DNA of 42,219 bases from Lachnospiraceae bacterium (GTDB taxonomy: Bacteria; Bacillota; Clostridia; Lachnospirales; Lachnospiraceae), in assembly GCA_902363675.1 (NCBI GenBank), contig CABJAV010000024.1, positions 605 through 42,823 of the forward strand, read 5' to 3'. Position numbers and translations under genes: made by a program. Shown in pieces: positions 34,037-41,226 of this stretch (positions within the stretch are counted from its first letter, which is position 1; each line of letters starts with the position of its first letter). Below the pieces are notes generated by a model. The model had not been told where the DNA came from. It did not search any database and saw only the letters and a program-made list of their open reading frames with translations.

Positions 34037-34741
34037 TTAATCTATGCCTACTCTAATTCCACCGCTTCTTTCAGAAGGCTGAATAATTACAGTTACATTT
34101 GCTCCGGCGTGCCATTCGAATTGATAAGATTCACCGGAAGTTTGACCTATAAATGTTTTCCAAGATACATCAGCTGTAACATTTGGATCGCAATGACCAT
34201 TGCCTACCCAACAAATAACAGCATCTGGATCTACAGAGATAGTGTTGTTAGTACCAACATTGCTGAGAACGATAGGATTTCCATCAGATAATACAGCGAC
34301 GTAAGCATTTCCCCCCCTTGCCGTTAATGTTGATGTAGCTAATCCTTTTTGAGATAGAACACCAACACCAATAAATCTGACACTGTAATCGCAGTCTTGA
34401 GTAAATGCTAAAATGTTCTCTGATTCAACAGAAATGGTCTCACCTTGCTGGAGGTGATAAATAACAATATGCTGGCCATAATTAGCATAGTATGTAACAG
34501 AGTCACCATTTAGATTTACCTTCATAAGAGGAAGGTTTTCACCTGTCACTCGCCTTGCTAATTGCCCTAGTAAAGCCTGGCCGATGTTGTTTTGAGGTCC
34601 AAGTAGAACCTTTTCAAACTTATAATTCTTTACTCCTGCATTATCGCCAGCGATGAAAGCTCCAGCTTTTACGAAGAGAGTATCGCTTCCAGAACATGTC
34701 ACCTTTAAGGTTAATTCGTTTACCGTTTCAAATGTTAACAT
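34037..34741 (-). CDS. AIM24-family protein of the Ter island
   Basis: This 234-residue beta-rich protein has TLFVKAGAFIAGDNAGVKNY near the N-terminus, YYANYGQHIVIYHLQQGETI in the middle and an ending with FEWHAGANVTVIIQPSERSG. These fit the AIM24 fold (a double-stranded beta-helix-like family). AIM24 proteins accompany TerD in many bacterial Ter loci; their function is unresolved and a binding or scaffold role is often supposed. It is the second gene after the TerD paralogue at 34768, with an AGGAGG ribosome site in the 26-base gap. Confidence 0.85.
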   Translation of the reverse strand: MLTFETVNELTLKVTCSGSDTLFVKAGAFIAGDNAGVKNYKFEKVLLGPQNNIGQALLGQLARRVTGENLPLMKVNLNGDSVTYYANYGQHIVIYHLQQGETISVESENILAFTQDCDYSVRFIGVGVLSQKGLATSTLTARGGNAYVAVLSDGNPIVLSNVGTNNTISVDPDAVICWVGNGHCDPNVTADVSWKTFIGQTSGESYQFEWHAGANVTVIIQPSERSGGIRVGID

Positions 34742-34767
34742 TATTTAGATTCCTCCTATTATTTAGG

Positions 34768-35526
34768 CTATATTACCTGTACACCATAGTATTCGCAAAG
34801 ACCAGCGAGATCCTTTGCAACACCATTTCCAATTGCAGCAAATTTCCAAGCACCGTTATGCTGATATATTTCGCCAATCATCATGGACGTGACGTTTGAA
34901 TAATACTCATCCATTTTGAAACTTACTAATTCTTGGTTAGAATCATTCATTATTCTGATATATGCATCGTTTAACATGCTGAAATTCAAGTGTTTTTCAA
35001 GAGCTTCATTGATTGTTAATACAAAAACTATTTTAGATACATTAGAATTTAACTTGTTAAAATCAATAGTAATAACTTCTCGATCTTGTCCATTGTCGAT
35101 TGAAAAATGTGTGCTATTGTCAGGACTGGTTTCTTGTCCGTAAAATACAAACCAAGAATCGCCTATTACCCAGCCTGAATTATTTAGCATAAAAGCTGAT
35201 ACATCAACATCGCAATTGGAATTAGTAACATTCCAACCTAACTTTGCATAAACTTTAGAAAGCTTTCCTTGATTTTCAATTGCTATTTTTTGTCCTTTTT
35301 GAACAGGGTTTATTAAGGCTGGGATTGTTTTTATTGAAATAGTATGATTACTAATAGAAGTATTATTAGGAGAAGGCGCAGTTACTCCTGAGGATTGATT
35401 TGATTTCATATAGTTCAAAGATTTTACATTTTGTGATGTTTTTGGTCCCTGAATATTTTGCTGATTTATAGCCATGACAGTTTGACTGTTGACGGCACCG
35501 GATGACTTCATTGGTACACTAATCAT
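34768..35526 (-). CDS. TerD-family protein with a disordered N-terminal extension
   Basis: This protein of 252 residues has a Ser/Asn/Gln-rich N-terminal tail (about 1-72) of low complexity, then a TerD domain opening NPVQKGQKIAIENQGKLSKV. The first acidic site is CDVDVSAFML; the second is changed from GDGDDEQ to DNGQDREVITIDF, and the end is WKFAAIGNGVAKDLAGLC. The tail might tether the domain to partners. It is divergent from the XRE regulator, and its promoter carries a perfect palindrome over the -35. With AIM24 it forms a separately controlled part of the system. Confidence 0.9.
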   Translation of the reverse strand: MISVPMKSSGAVNSQTVMAINQQNIQGPKTSQNVKSLNYMKSNQSSGVTAPSPNNTSISNHTISIKTIPALINPVQKGQKIAIENQGKLSKVYAKLGWNVTNSNCDVDVSAFMLNNSGWVIGDSWFVFYGQETSPDNSTHFSIDNGQDREVITIDFNKLNSNVSKIVFVLTINEALEKHLNFSMLNDAYIRIMNDSNQELVSFKMDEYYSNVTSMMIGEIYQHNGAWKFAAIGNGVAKDLAGLCEYYGVQVI

Positions 35527-35581
35527 ATTAGATTTCCTTTCATATATGATATAGATTAATACTATATACCTACATTACTAT

Positions 35582-35610
35582 ATACTACATTATTTTGAAA
35601 GATATGTCAA
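35582..35610 (-). promoter_or_regulatory. Promoter of the TerD-AIM24 pair (minus strand)
   Basis: Read on the minus strand, TTGACA (35605-35610), a 17-base spacer and TAGTAT (35582-35587) precede the ATG at 35526 by about 55 bases. The -35 lies inside the 31-bp palindrome at 35598-35628, so a protein bound there would block RNA polymerase. Confidence 0.65.
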
Positions 35611-35628
35611 ACAATTTGACATATCTTT
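35598..35628. promoter_or_regulatory. Perfect 31-bp palindrome, probable operator
   Basis: Arms AAAGATATGTCAAA (35598-35611) and TTTGACATATCTTT (35615-35628) are exact complements around CAA. It overlaps the -35 of the TerD-AIM24 promoter and lies 19 bases before the -35 of the XRE promoter. It is not placed after any gene, so an operator is more likely than a terminator. Confidence 0.75.
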
Positions 35629-35646
35629 GTTTTATATTGCGACATG

Positions 35647-35675
35647 TTGACAAAAAAAGTGACATGAAATATAAT
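35647..35675 (+). promoter_or_regulatory. Consensus promoter of the XRE regulator gene
   Basis: TTGACA (35647-35652), exactly 17 bases, then TATAAT (35670-35675): a full match to the sigma-A consensus. Such a strong promoter for a regulator suggests it is normally repressed. Confidence 0.85.
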
Positions 35676-35758
35676 ATATTCAGAAATGGGACCTTCAGAA
35701 ATGAGATATGTAAAGTGGTACTTTGGTAATGTTTTTTGTTTATAGGATTAGGTGTTCT

Positions 35759-36301
35759 ATGGTAAAGGATTTTAATGATTTTGATATTACAGAAAATGCA
35801 AAGGAAGTACTTATTACAAAACTAACAGATGAATTGATTTTTTTGAGAACTAAACTTGGTTTATCACAGGACGAGTTGAGTAAATTAATAGGAATTTCAC
35901 GTCAGACATATTCAACATTAGAGACGAAGAAAAGAACGATGTCTTGGGGTACGTATTTGTCACTTATTCTAATATTTGATAATAATGAGCAGACGCATAG
36001 AATAATAAGGGATACAGGAATTTTTCCATATATGCTATTTGGCTCTTCTGAGTCTGTACTTAAAGAGAAGAATGCAACTGATTTGTCAGGATTTTTACTT
36101 GATGATGTAAAAGATAAGCTAGATGAACAAGCACTTCACGCAATAGAAACAGTTATTATGCTTGAATATGCGCGTTGTAATAAAATGTCAGGGGATGCTG
36201 TGATTAAAGCATTTGATGGACGTCGTTTTATCAATATTACAGAACAAGATAAAGAAATCGCAGATGCGATTAAATCAGTTAAGTCGGGTGTGGATAGTTG
36301 A
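35759..36301 (+). CDS. XRE-family transcriptional regulator of the Ter island
   Basis: From ATG 35759 (an AGG-containing leader; TTG 35723 upstream is possible) it has 180 residues. The helix-turn-helix lies at about 25-75: LGLSQDELSKLIGISRQTYSTLE. The C-terminal 100 residues are helical with LFGSSESVLKEKN and a late ALHAIETVIMLEYARC, and contain no known sensor domain. It faces the TerD-AIM24 pair across a palindrome and probably controls both directions, perhaps itself. It is followed by two tiny genes before the terminator at 36736. Confidence 0.88.
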   Translation: MVKDFNDFDITENAKEVLITKLTDELIFLRTKLGLSQDELSKLIGISRQTYSTLETKKRTMSWGTYLSLILIFDNNEQTHRIIRDTGIFPYMLFGSSESVLKEKNATDLSGFLLDDVKDKLDEQALHAIETVIMLEYARCNKMSGDAVIKAFDGRRFINITEQDKEIADAIKSVKSGVDS

Positions 36302-36350
36302 TAGATGAGAAATGTAGGCTAGTATTTATTAATGAAGAGTTGAATTAGTT

Positions 36351-36455
36351 ATGCGGATAATGAAAAAAGAAGTTAAGAAATTGTCTAAGGAAGAATTTGA
36401 GTCAGGAAACTACGAACCATGTGCAGTATGTATTCAGTTCGAAGACAATGACTAA
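36351..36455 (+). CDS. Tiny protein with a CxxC pair
   Basis: ATG 36351 opens 34 residues: a lysine/glutamate-rich helix then GNYEPCAVCIQFEDND. The CAVC pair could bind a metal or be redox-active. It follows the XRE gene by 49 bases and precedes the membrane protein by 23. No strong ribosome site is seen, so expression is uncertain. I do not recognise the family. Confidence 0.4.
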   Translation: MRIMKKEVKKLSKEEFESGNYEPCAVCIQFEDND

Positions 36456-36478
36456 AATATATAAAGGGAGGATTGAGT

Positions 36479-36706
36479 ATGAAATTTAGTTTGTTCCATA
36501 ATGATAAGTCTACAGCAAAAGATGAGTTGTTGTTATTTCTTTTCATTGCATTTTGGTTAGTGTGTGGGATTTTGCTAGTTGTTTATAAACCTTCTTTTTT
36601 TATAATCGATGAAGCAGAATCTACAGTATTTGGAGTGTTATGTATTCTAATTGCGGCTATGTTTACTCCAGGTTTAGTGTATAGATTGTTTACAAATGAT
36701 AAATAA
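36479..36706 (+). CDS. Small two-helix membrane protein
   Basis: ATG 36479 lies seven bases after GGGAGG; the TTG six bases earlier is too close. The 75-residue protein has a short charged N-terminus, then helices at about 18-37 (LLLFLFIAFWLVCGILLVVY) and about 50-68 (FGVLCILIAAMFTPGLVYR). It is the last gene before the terminator at 36736, so it may be a membrane part of the Ter island. Family unknown. Confidence 0.65.
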   Translation: MKFSLFHNDKSTAKDELLLFLFIAFWLVCGILLVVYKPSFFIIDEAESTVFGVLCILIAAMFTPGLVYRLFTNDK

Positions 36707-36735
36707 CAGGAAAATACACAAATGAAAGTAACGGG

Positions 36736-36764
36736 CGGTGGAGCCAATCCACCGTCTCTTTTAT
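36736..36764 (+). terminator. Intrinsic terminator ending the Ter island
   Basis: CGGTGGA (36736-36742) and TCCACCG (36748-36754) pair and are followed by TCTCTTTTATT. Confidence 0.8.
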
Positions 36765-36889
36765 TGGCTTTTTTCTATAACTTAAATGACATTTATGTTC
36801 TGTTCACTTCTTAAATTACTCACTAAGGACTGATGTATATATCTGTCTTATGGATGTCTCTTGTAAGAAAAAATATTGGAGGTAATATA

Positions 36890-36967
36890 ATGAGCAAAGG
36901 ATGGTATCCTGTTATAGATTATGATAAATGTGTAGGCTGTATGAAGGTGGCAACAAGCCATGAGTAG
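36890..36967 (+). pseudogene. 4Fe-4S ferredoxin-type protein, N-terminal stub
   Basis: ATG 36890 (GGAGG upstream) reads MSKGWYPVIDYDKCVGCMK, the opening of a ferredoxin-fold protein with the first CxxC of an iron-sulphur site. It runs into VATSHE and a stop inside the 27-nt element shared with 1322-1348. The rest of the gene is missing. Confidence 0.6.
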
Positions 36968-36970
36968 TGA

Positions 36971-37153
36971 AGTATTTTTGTTGATGATGGGGCGATTTTA
37001 GAAATTAAGAAAGTTCTGCCACGAGAAAATGGCGGTACCGCTCTCGGTCTTTCTATGGTGCGCTGGATTGTAAACCTCCACAATGGAACCATTCACGTCG
37101 AAAGTATCGAAGATATCGGAACGAGTTTTATTTTCCGATTTCCGAAAATATAA
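36971..37153 (+). pseudogene. Histidine kinase, C-terminal remnant with internal deletion
   Basis: The frame reads SIFVDDGAILEIKKVLPREN, then GGTALGLSMVRWIVNLHNGT and IHVESIEDIGTSFIFRFP before TAA. This is the G1-G2 end of a kinase ATPase domain, with the part between the two boxes shortened. The dimerisation and sensing parts are absent. Confidence 0.65.
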
Positions 37154-37611
37154 GGGGCTATCGTTATATATCCAATTTCTTTTTACCAAAGAGAAGGGGT
37201 CATTATTCAATATGAAGGTTTGGATGTGATCAATCCATAATTCATCAATTCATCTCCGTAATTTTCTGTATGGTTCCATACATTTTCATAAATGTGATCT
37301 GTTCTTTTACTTCTTTGATCTCTTGCCGGGTGTATGAGCTGGACGAGGACGGCAACCGTATCCGAGACCAGAACGGCGAGTTCCTCTTCCAAGAAAATAG
37401 CCAAGCTGTGACAATAGTCTATGGGTAGAAATAACTCCAAGCAGAGTTCCAACTGTTGCCATTGTAATTCCGGAAGTCAGTACAGATACCGTAACATTGG
37501 AAACAGTCTCCACAATACTTTCCTTTTTATTAAGCGTCTGTCTGTTTTCTTTATACCGTTCAGTAAAAAGAATAGTACCAAGGTTGAAACCGCCCCTATA
37601 AGTGCATTTAT
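37154..37611. other. Scrambled region with conjugative-element-like fragments
   Basis: About 37328-37390 is GC-rich and reads YELDEDGNRIRDQNGEFLFQ on the plus strand, a phrase like those in mobile-element relaxases (weak). On the minus strand, about 37430-37663 reads RYKENRQTLNKKESIVETVS followed by a hydrophobic VLTSGITMATVGTLLGV, a membrane-protein piece I cannot name. No intact gene is supported. Confidence 0.4.
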
Positions 37612-37848
37612 ATGTTAGCAAATCCTGAGGTAGAAGTTTCTGTTTCTTCATCTGAATACGCATGGATTCGTCTTCATGGCAAAGCAGTATTTGAGGACAA
37701 CAAGAGCGTAAAGGAAGGATGCATGAATAATCCTATCGTTAAGGGACAGTACCAGACAGCAGATAATCCTATTTTTGAGGTGTTCTATCTTGAAAATCCG
37801 CATGGTGCAATCGCAGATTTCTCAGGCAATCCACCTTATGAATTTTAA
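37612..37848 (+). pseudogene. PPOX-family flavin-binding protein, C-terminal piece
   Basis: The frame reads ANPEVEVSVSSSEYAWIRLH, then GKAVFEDNKSVKEGCM and NPIVKGQYQTADNPIFEVFY, ending GNPPYEF. This is the C-terminal two thirds of a small pyridoxamine-5'-phosphate-oxidase-fold protein. The missing N-terminal third reappears downstream at 38045, after a riboswitch fragment and terminator. The ATG at 37612 is internal to the family and has no ribosome site. Confidence 0.65.
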
Positions 37849-37876
37849 TAATAGGTAATCAACAGAAAAAATTACA

Positions 37877-37946
37877 GTCTGTGGGCAAAAGCTGATATGG
37901 TGCAATTCCATAACCGACGGTAATGTCCGAAAGAGAGAAGATATGA
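37877..37946 (+). ncRNA. FMN (RFN) riboswitch, 3' half only
   Basis: GATATGGTGCAATTCCATAA, then CCGACGGTAATGTCCGAAAG and AGAGAAGAT are the P4, P5 and closing-P1 strands of the FMN aptamer. The 5' half (the GGGCAGGGTGAAATTCCC-type strand and the ATCTTC that closes P1) is not found upstream, so the aptamer cannot fold fully and is probably inactive. The terminator at 37957 is its expression platform. Confidence 0.6.
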
Positions 37947-37956
37947 TAAAACAAGT

Positions 37957-37988
37957 CCCGCAGGAAATCCCGTCCTGCGGGCTGTTTT
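37957..37988 (+). terminator. Terminator downstream of the riboswitch fragment
   Basis: CCCGCAGGA (37957-37965) and TCCTGCGGG (37973-37981) pair perfectly and are followed by CTGTTTT. It stands between the riboswitch fragment and the PPOX start at 38045. Confidence 0.85.
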
Positions 37989-38044
37989 AATTGACATGAT
38001 GATATATAAAAACTTATACCTATACTGAAAGGAGAGACTTTGAA

Positions 38045-38248
38045 ATGACAAAAATGGATTATCTTAAACTTCTTGTGGATGAAATTCATTCAACAACAGT
38101 TGCAACGATAGGTTCAGATGGACATCCTCAGACAAGAATCATAGATATGATGTACTATGATGAAGAAGGTGTGTATTTCCTTACAGCAAAGGGAAAAGCA
38201 TTTATCCTATATACCCTAATAAGCAAAAGGTATAGAATAAATTTATGA
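38045..38248 (+). pseudogene. PPOX-family flavin-binding protein, N-terminal piece
   Basis: ATG 38045 (GAAAGGAGAG upstream) reads MTKMDYLKLLVDEIHSTTVA, then TIGSDGHPQTRIIDMMYYDE and VYFLTAKGKAF, the FMN-contacting start of the family. It then leaves the family pattern (ILYTLISKRYRINL) and stops. The complementary C-terminal piece lies upstream at 37612. Either one gene was rearranged, or two related genes each lost one half. Confidence 0.65.
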
Positions 38249-38274
38249 TTAGACCTTGCTTCTGCCCTTTTGCT
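38222..38274 (+). terminator. Terminator-like hairpin after the PPOX N-terminal piece
   Basis: AGCAAAAGG (38222-38230) and CCTTTTGCT (38266-38274) pair perfectly with a long loop and are followed by AATTTTT. Confidence 0.5.
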
Positions 38275-38320
38275 AATTTTTAAGTTAAGAAGCACGCCAC
38301 AATTCCGTAATGATTAATGC

Positions 38321-38349
38321 TTGACAGCCTCCCGAAAGAATGCAATAAT
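38321..38349 (+). promoter_or_regulatory. Promoter of the MATE exporter operon
   Basis: TTGACA (38321-38326), a 17-base spacer and AATAAT (38344-38349) lie about 130 bases before the first MATE gene, leaving a leader that contains a terminator hairpin. Confidence 0.75.
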
Positions 38350-38367
38350 ATTGAGCGTAAAATTTGA

Positions 38368-38460
38368 GTGGACTTTTCCGGATTCGGTCATCTTTTTGCC
38401 ACACAGCTATCTTGTGATAGTTGTGTGGCTTTTTTGTTGCTTGTATCTCGGAAGTATTAG
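38368..38460 (+). CDS. Candidate leader peptide upstream of the MATE genes
   Basis: GTG 38368 opens a 30-codon frame reading MDFSGFGHLFATQLSC, then DSCVAFLLLVSRKY, ending at 38460, 17 bases before the MATE start. The frame spans the terminator at 38398-38436, as expected if ribosome stalling on it changes RNA folding. The ribosome site is weak. Confidence 0.4.
   Translation: MDFSGFGHLFATQLSCDSCVAFLLLVSRKY
38398..38436 (+). terminator. Attenuator hairpin in the MATE leader
   Basis: GCCACACAGCTATC and GATAGTTGTGTGGC pair with one mismatch around TTGT and are followed by TTTTTT. It lies between the promoter (38321) and the coding start (38478), so it would stop most transcripts unless relieved. 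Confidence 0.8.
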
Positions 38461-38477
38461 CAGAATGGAGGACTATA

Positions 38478-39851
38478 ATGTTCGGACAATTTGTGGAGAA
38501 GAGGGAAAGCATGCAGACAAATAACAAAATGGCGGTTGCGCCCGTTGGAAAACTCATCTGGCAAATGTCGATACCGCCGCTGATTTCTATGTTTCTGCAA
38601 TATTCCTATAATCTGATAGACAGCGCGTTTGTAGCGCGGCTGAGTGAAAATGCTTTGACGGCGGTTTCCCTGTCGTTTCCCATTACAACTTTGATGAATG
38701 CGACATCTATCTGGATCGGCGTTGGCGTGAATGTACTGATTGCAGGGTATCTTGGACAGGGAAAGCAGAATGAGGCAAATACTACCGTCACACATGGATT
38801 GTTACTGGCCTTTGGAATTGGTGCTTTGCTCAATCTTCTGTCATTACTGATTATGAAACCCTACTTTAGGGCATTCACCAATAACGAAGAAATTTATCAG
38901 TTGAGTCTTGCCTATATGAGTGTATGTTCGTTCATGCAAATTCCCAACATGGTGCATATCGCAATCCAGAAGATGATACAGGCTACTGGGAACATGATTG
39001 CTCCTATGTGGTTCCAGATTGCAGGAGTGGTCGTTAATTTTGTATTTGACCCACTCCTAATTTTTGGTATTGGTGTTTTTCCAGCTATGGGAATCCGTGG
39101 CGCTGCGGTGGCTACTGTTGCAGGCTATTTGTTATCCATGATTTTGGCATTTGCCTTGCTGCTGGGCAAAAAGCAGAAAGTGCGGATAAAGATCAAAGAA
39201 TTTCATATACAAAAGTGGATGATTGCCCGTATATTCGCTCTTGGCTTACCATCTTTCATTATGAATGCCCTCAGTTCGTTTATGGTGACATTTGTTAATC
39301 TGTTTCTGGTGGCGTATTCCGATACGGCGATCGCTTTCTTCGGCGCATATTTTAAGGTGCAGCAGCTGATTGTTATGACGGTAAACGGCTTGATTCAGGG
39401 CTGTTTGCCTATTATGCGGTTTAACTACGGTGCGGGAAACAGAGATAGGCTGCACTCCGCTTTCCGATACGGAACCGCTTTGGTCTCCGGTATGATGATA
39501 CTGGGAACATTGACCGTCAACTTCTTTCCGGCGCAGCTTTTGGAATTATTTACAGCGTCAAAAGCCATGCGCTCCTTTGGCATATCCGCCATGCGAATTA
39601 TGGCGGCAAGCTATCTGTTTTGTGGTCTCTCTACCATGATTTCCACCTATTTTCAGGCGACAGAAAAAGTAGGTTCCAGCATAGCGATTCAATTATGCAG
39701 ACAACTGCTTTTCCTTGTTCCAGCCTTATGGTGTCTGGACAAATTATTCCAACTGAACGGAATCTGGTTTGCATTTCCTGTTGCGGAAACCGCCACTATG
39801 CTCATTGCTCTCATAATAATGGCATGGTATCGCCAAAAAAATATCTTATAA
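38478..39851 (+). CDS. MATE-family multidrug exporter, first of two
   Basis: ATG 38478 follows GGAGGA by five bases (ATG 38511 is a weaker alternative); 457 residues. It has about twelve membrane helices in two halves, with PPLISMFLQYSYNLIDSAFV at the start, FDPLLIFGIGVFPAMGIRGA in the middle and MRFNYGAGN in the second half, all characteristic of MATE Na+/H+-coupled drug exporters (DinF/NorM superfamily). The length is typical. It is followed 19 bases later by a second MATE gene. GC content is above that of the Ter island. Expression is probably attenuated by the leader at 38398. Confidence 0.93.
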   Translation: MFGQFVEKRESMQTNNKMAVAPVGKLIWQMSIPPLISMFLQYSYNLIDSAFVARLSENALTAVSLSFPITTLMNATSIWIGVGVNVLIAGYLGQGKQNEANTTVTHGLLLAFGIGALLNLLSLLIMKPYFRAFTNNEEIYQLSLAYMSVCSFMQIPNMVHIAIQKMIQATGNMIAPMWFQIAGVVVNFVFDPLLIFGIGVFPAMGIRGAAVATVAGYLLSMILAFALLLGKKQKVRIKIKEFHIQKWMIARIFALGLPSFIMNALSSFMVTFVNLFLVAYSDTAIAFFGAYFKVQQLIVMTVNGLIQGCLPIMRFNYGAGNRDRLHSAFRYGTALVSGMMILGTLTVNFFPAQLLELFTASKAMRSFGISAMRIMAASYLFCGLSTMISTYFQATEKVGSSIAIQLCRQLLFLVPALWCLDKLFQLNGIWFAFPVAETATMLIALIIMAWYRQKNIL

Positions 39852-39870
39852 CATGTTCCAAGGAGGAGAA

Positions 39871-41226
39871 ATGATGAACGATACTTTTATGAAAGAAAAA
39901 CCGGTATTGCCGCTGATTTTATCCATGGCCATGCCTATGGTTTTATCAATGCTGGTTAATTCTCTATACAACATTATCGACAGCTTTTTCGTCGCGCAGA
40001 TCAGCGAGGAAGCTATGACGGCATTATCACTGGTTTACCCGGTTCAAAATTTTATCAATGCTGTTGGAATTGGATTTGGCGTTGGAATCAACGCAGTGAT
40101 CGCCTTCTATCTAGGCGCTGGAGATAACAAAAAAGCAGATCAAGCTGCCACGCAGGGACTTGTGCTTGCCATGATTCACGGCGTTGTTATGACAGTCTGC
40201 GGTATCACAATGATGCCGGCTTTTTTAGGAATGTTCACTTCATCCAAGACAGTGATTGAACTTGGCGTCCGCTATTCTGTTATTGCGTTCTCTTTTACAT
40301 TGATTATAGTTGTTGGTGTTACATTCGAGAAACTATTCCAAGCTGTAGGAAACATGAAAACAACCATGATCAGCCTGATGTGTGGGTGTATAATAAACAT
40401 TATCTTAGACCCTGTTCTGATTTTTGGCTATGGTCCATTCCCTGAAATGGGAATCGAAGGCGCCGCGCTGGCAACCGGCATAGGGCAGGCCTTGACGCTT
40501 GCGATTTATCTGGTCGTTTATTTTGTGCGGCCAATTCGCGTGCATATCCGCAGGCAGTACATTTTGCTCAGCAAAAAGATGGTAATAAAGCTGTACTCCA
40601 TCGGCATTCCCGCAACCTTGAATCTTGCGCTCCCATCTCTTTTGATTTCGGCACTCAATGCTATTTTGGCGGCATATTCCGAAGTTTATATTCTGGTTTT
40701 GGGAATCTATTACAAATTGCAGACATTCATCTATCTACCGGCGAATGGCATTGTGCAGGGGATGCGCCCATTGATTGGCTATAACTACGGTGCGGGGGAG
40801 AACAAAAGAGTCAGCCAGATTTATAAAATCGTCTTGTGCATGAGCGGTATCATTATGGTGCTTGGGACAGTGATATGTCTGCTAATCCCCGGCCAGCTTA
40901 TGGGGCTGTTTACCCACACAGAAGCGACAATCCAGACTGGGAAAACAGCCCTGCGCATCATCGGGGCCGGATTTATCGTCTCGGCGGTTTCCGTTACATC
41001 TTCCGGCGCACTGGAGGGACTTGGAAAAGGCACTCCTTCATTACTGATTTCACTTTGCCGGTATGTGGTGGTCATCCTACCGGCTGCGTTTTGGCTCAGC
41101 AGGCTTTTCGGTGCCGTCGGCGTCTGGCATGCGTTTTGGATTACGGAAGCGATCGCCGCGCTCATTTCCCTTATCATTTACCGCAAGGCGATTGCAAAAC
41201 CTGTGACGACGGCCCGAAATGAATGA
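39871..41226 (+). CDS. MATE-family multidrug exporter, second of two
   Basis: ATG 39871 follows AGGAGG by four bases (ATG 39874 is equally possible); 451 residues. The same twelve-helix plan appears, with VLSMLVNSLYNIIDSFFVAQ, LDPVLIFGYGPFPEMGIEGA and LIGYNYGAGE. It is clearly related to the preceding gene but well diverged, so the two could act separately or as a pair. The stop codon adjoins a serine recombinase remnant. Confidence 0.93.
   Translation: MMNDTFMKEKPVLPLILSMAMPMVLSMLVNSLYNIIDSFFVAQISEEAMTALSLVYPVQNFINAVGIGFGVGINAVIAFYLGAGDNKKADQAATQGLVLAMIHGVVMTVCGITMMPAFLGMFTSSKTVIELGVRYSVIAFSFTLIIVVGVTFEKLFQAVGNMKTTMISLMCGCIINIILDPVLIFGYGPFPEMGIEGAALATGIGQALTLAIYLVVYFVRPIRVHIRRQYILLSKKMVIKLYSIGIPATLNLALPSLLISALNAILAAYSEVYILVLGIYYKLQTFIYLPANGIVQGMRPLIGYNYGAGENKRVSQIYKIVLCMSGIIMVLGTVICLLIPGQLMGLFTHTEATIQTGKTALRIIGAGFIVSAVSVTSSGALEGLGKGTPSLLISLCRYVVVILPAAFWLSRLFGAVGVWHAFWITEAIAALISLIIYRKAIAKPVTTARNE

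Noticed and set aside
35598..35628. Palindrome as a transcription terminator
   Set aside because: It lies between divergent gene starts with no gene ending into it, and overlaps a promoter -35, so an operator fits better.
37858..37950. A functional full FMN riboswitch
   Set aside because: Only the 3' half of the aptamer is recognisable; the strand that closes P1 and the first two hairpins are not found upstream.
38421..38477. Earlier TTG start for the first MATE gene
   Set aside because: It would add residues encoded by the terminator region; ATG 38478 has GGAGGA at correct spacing.
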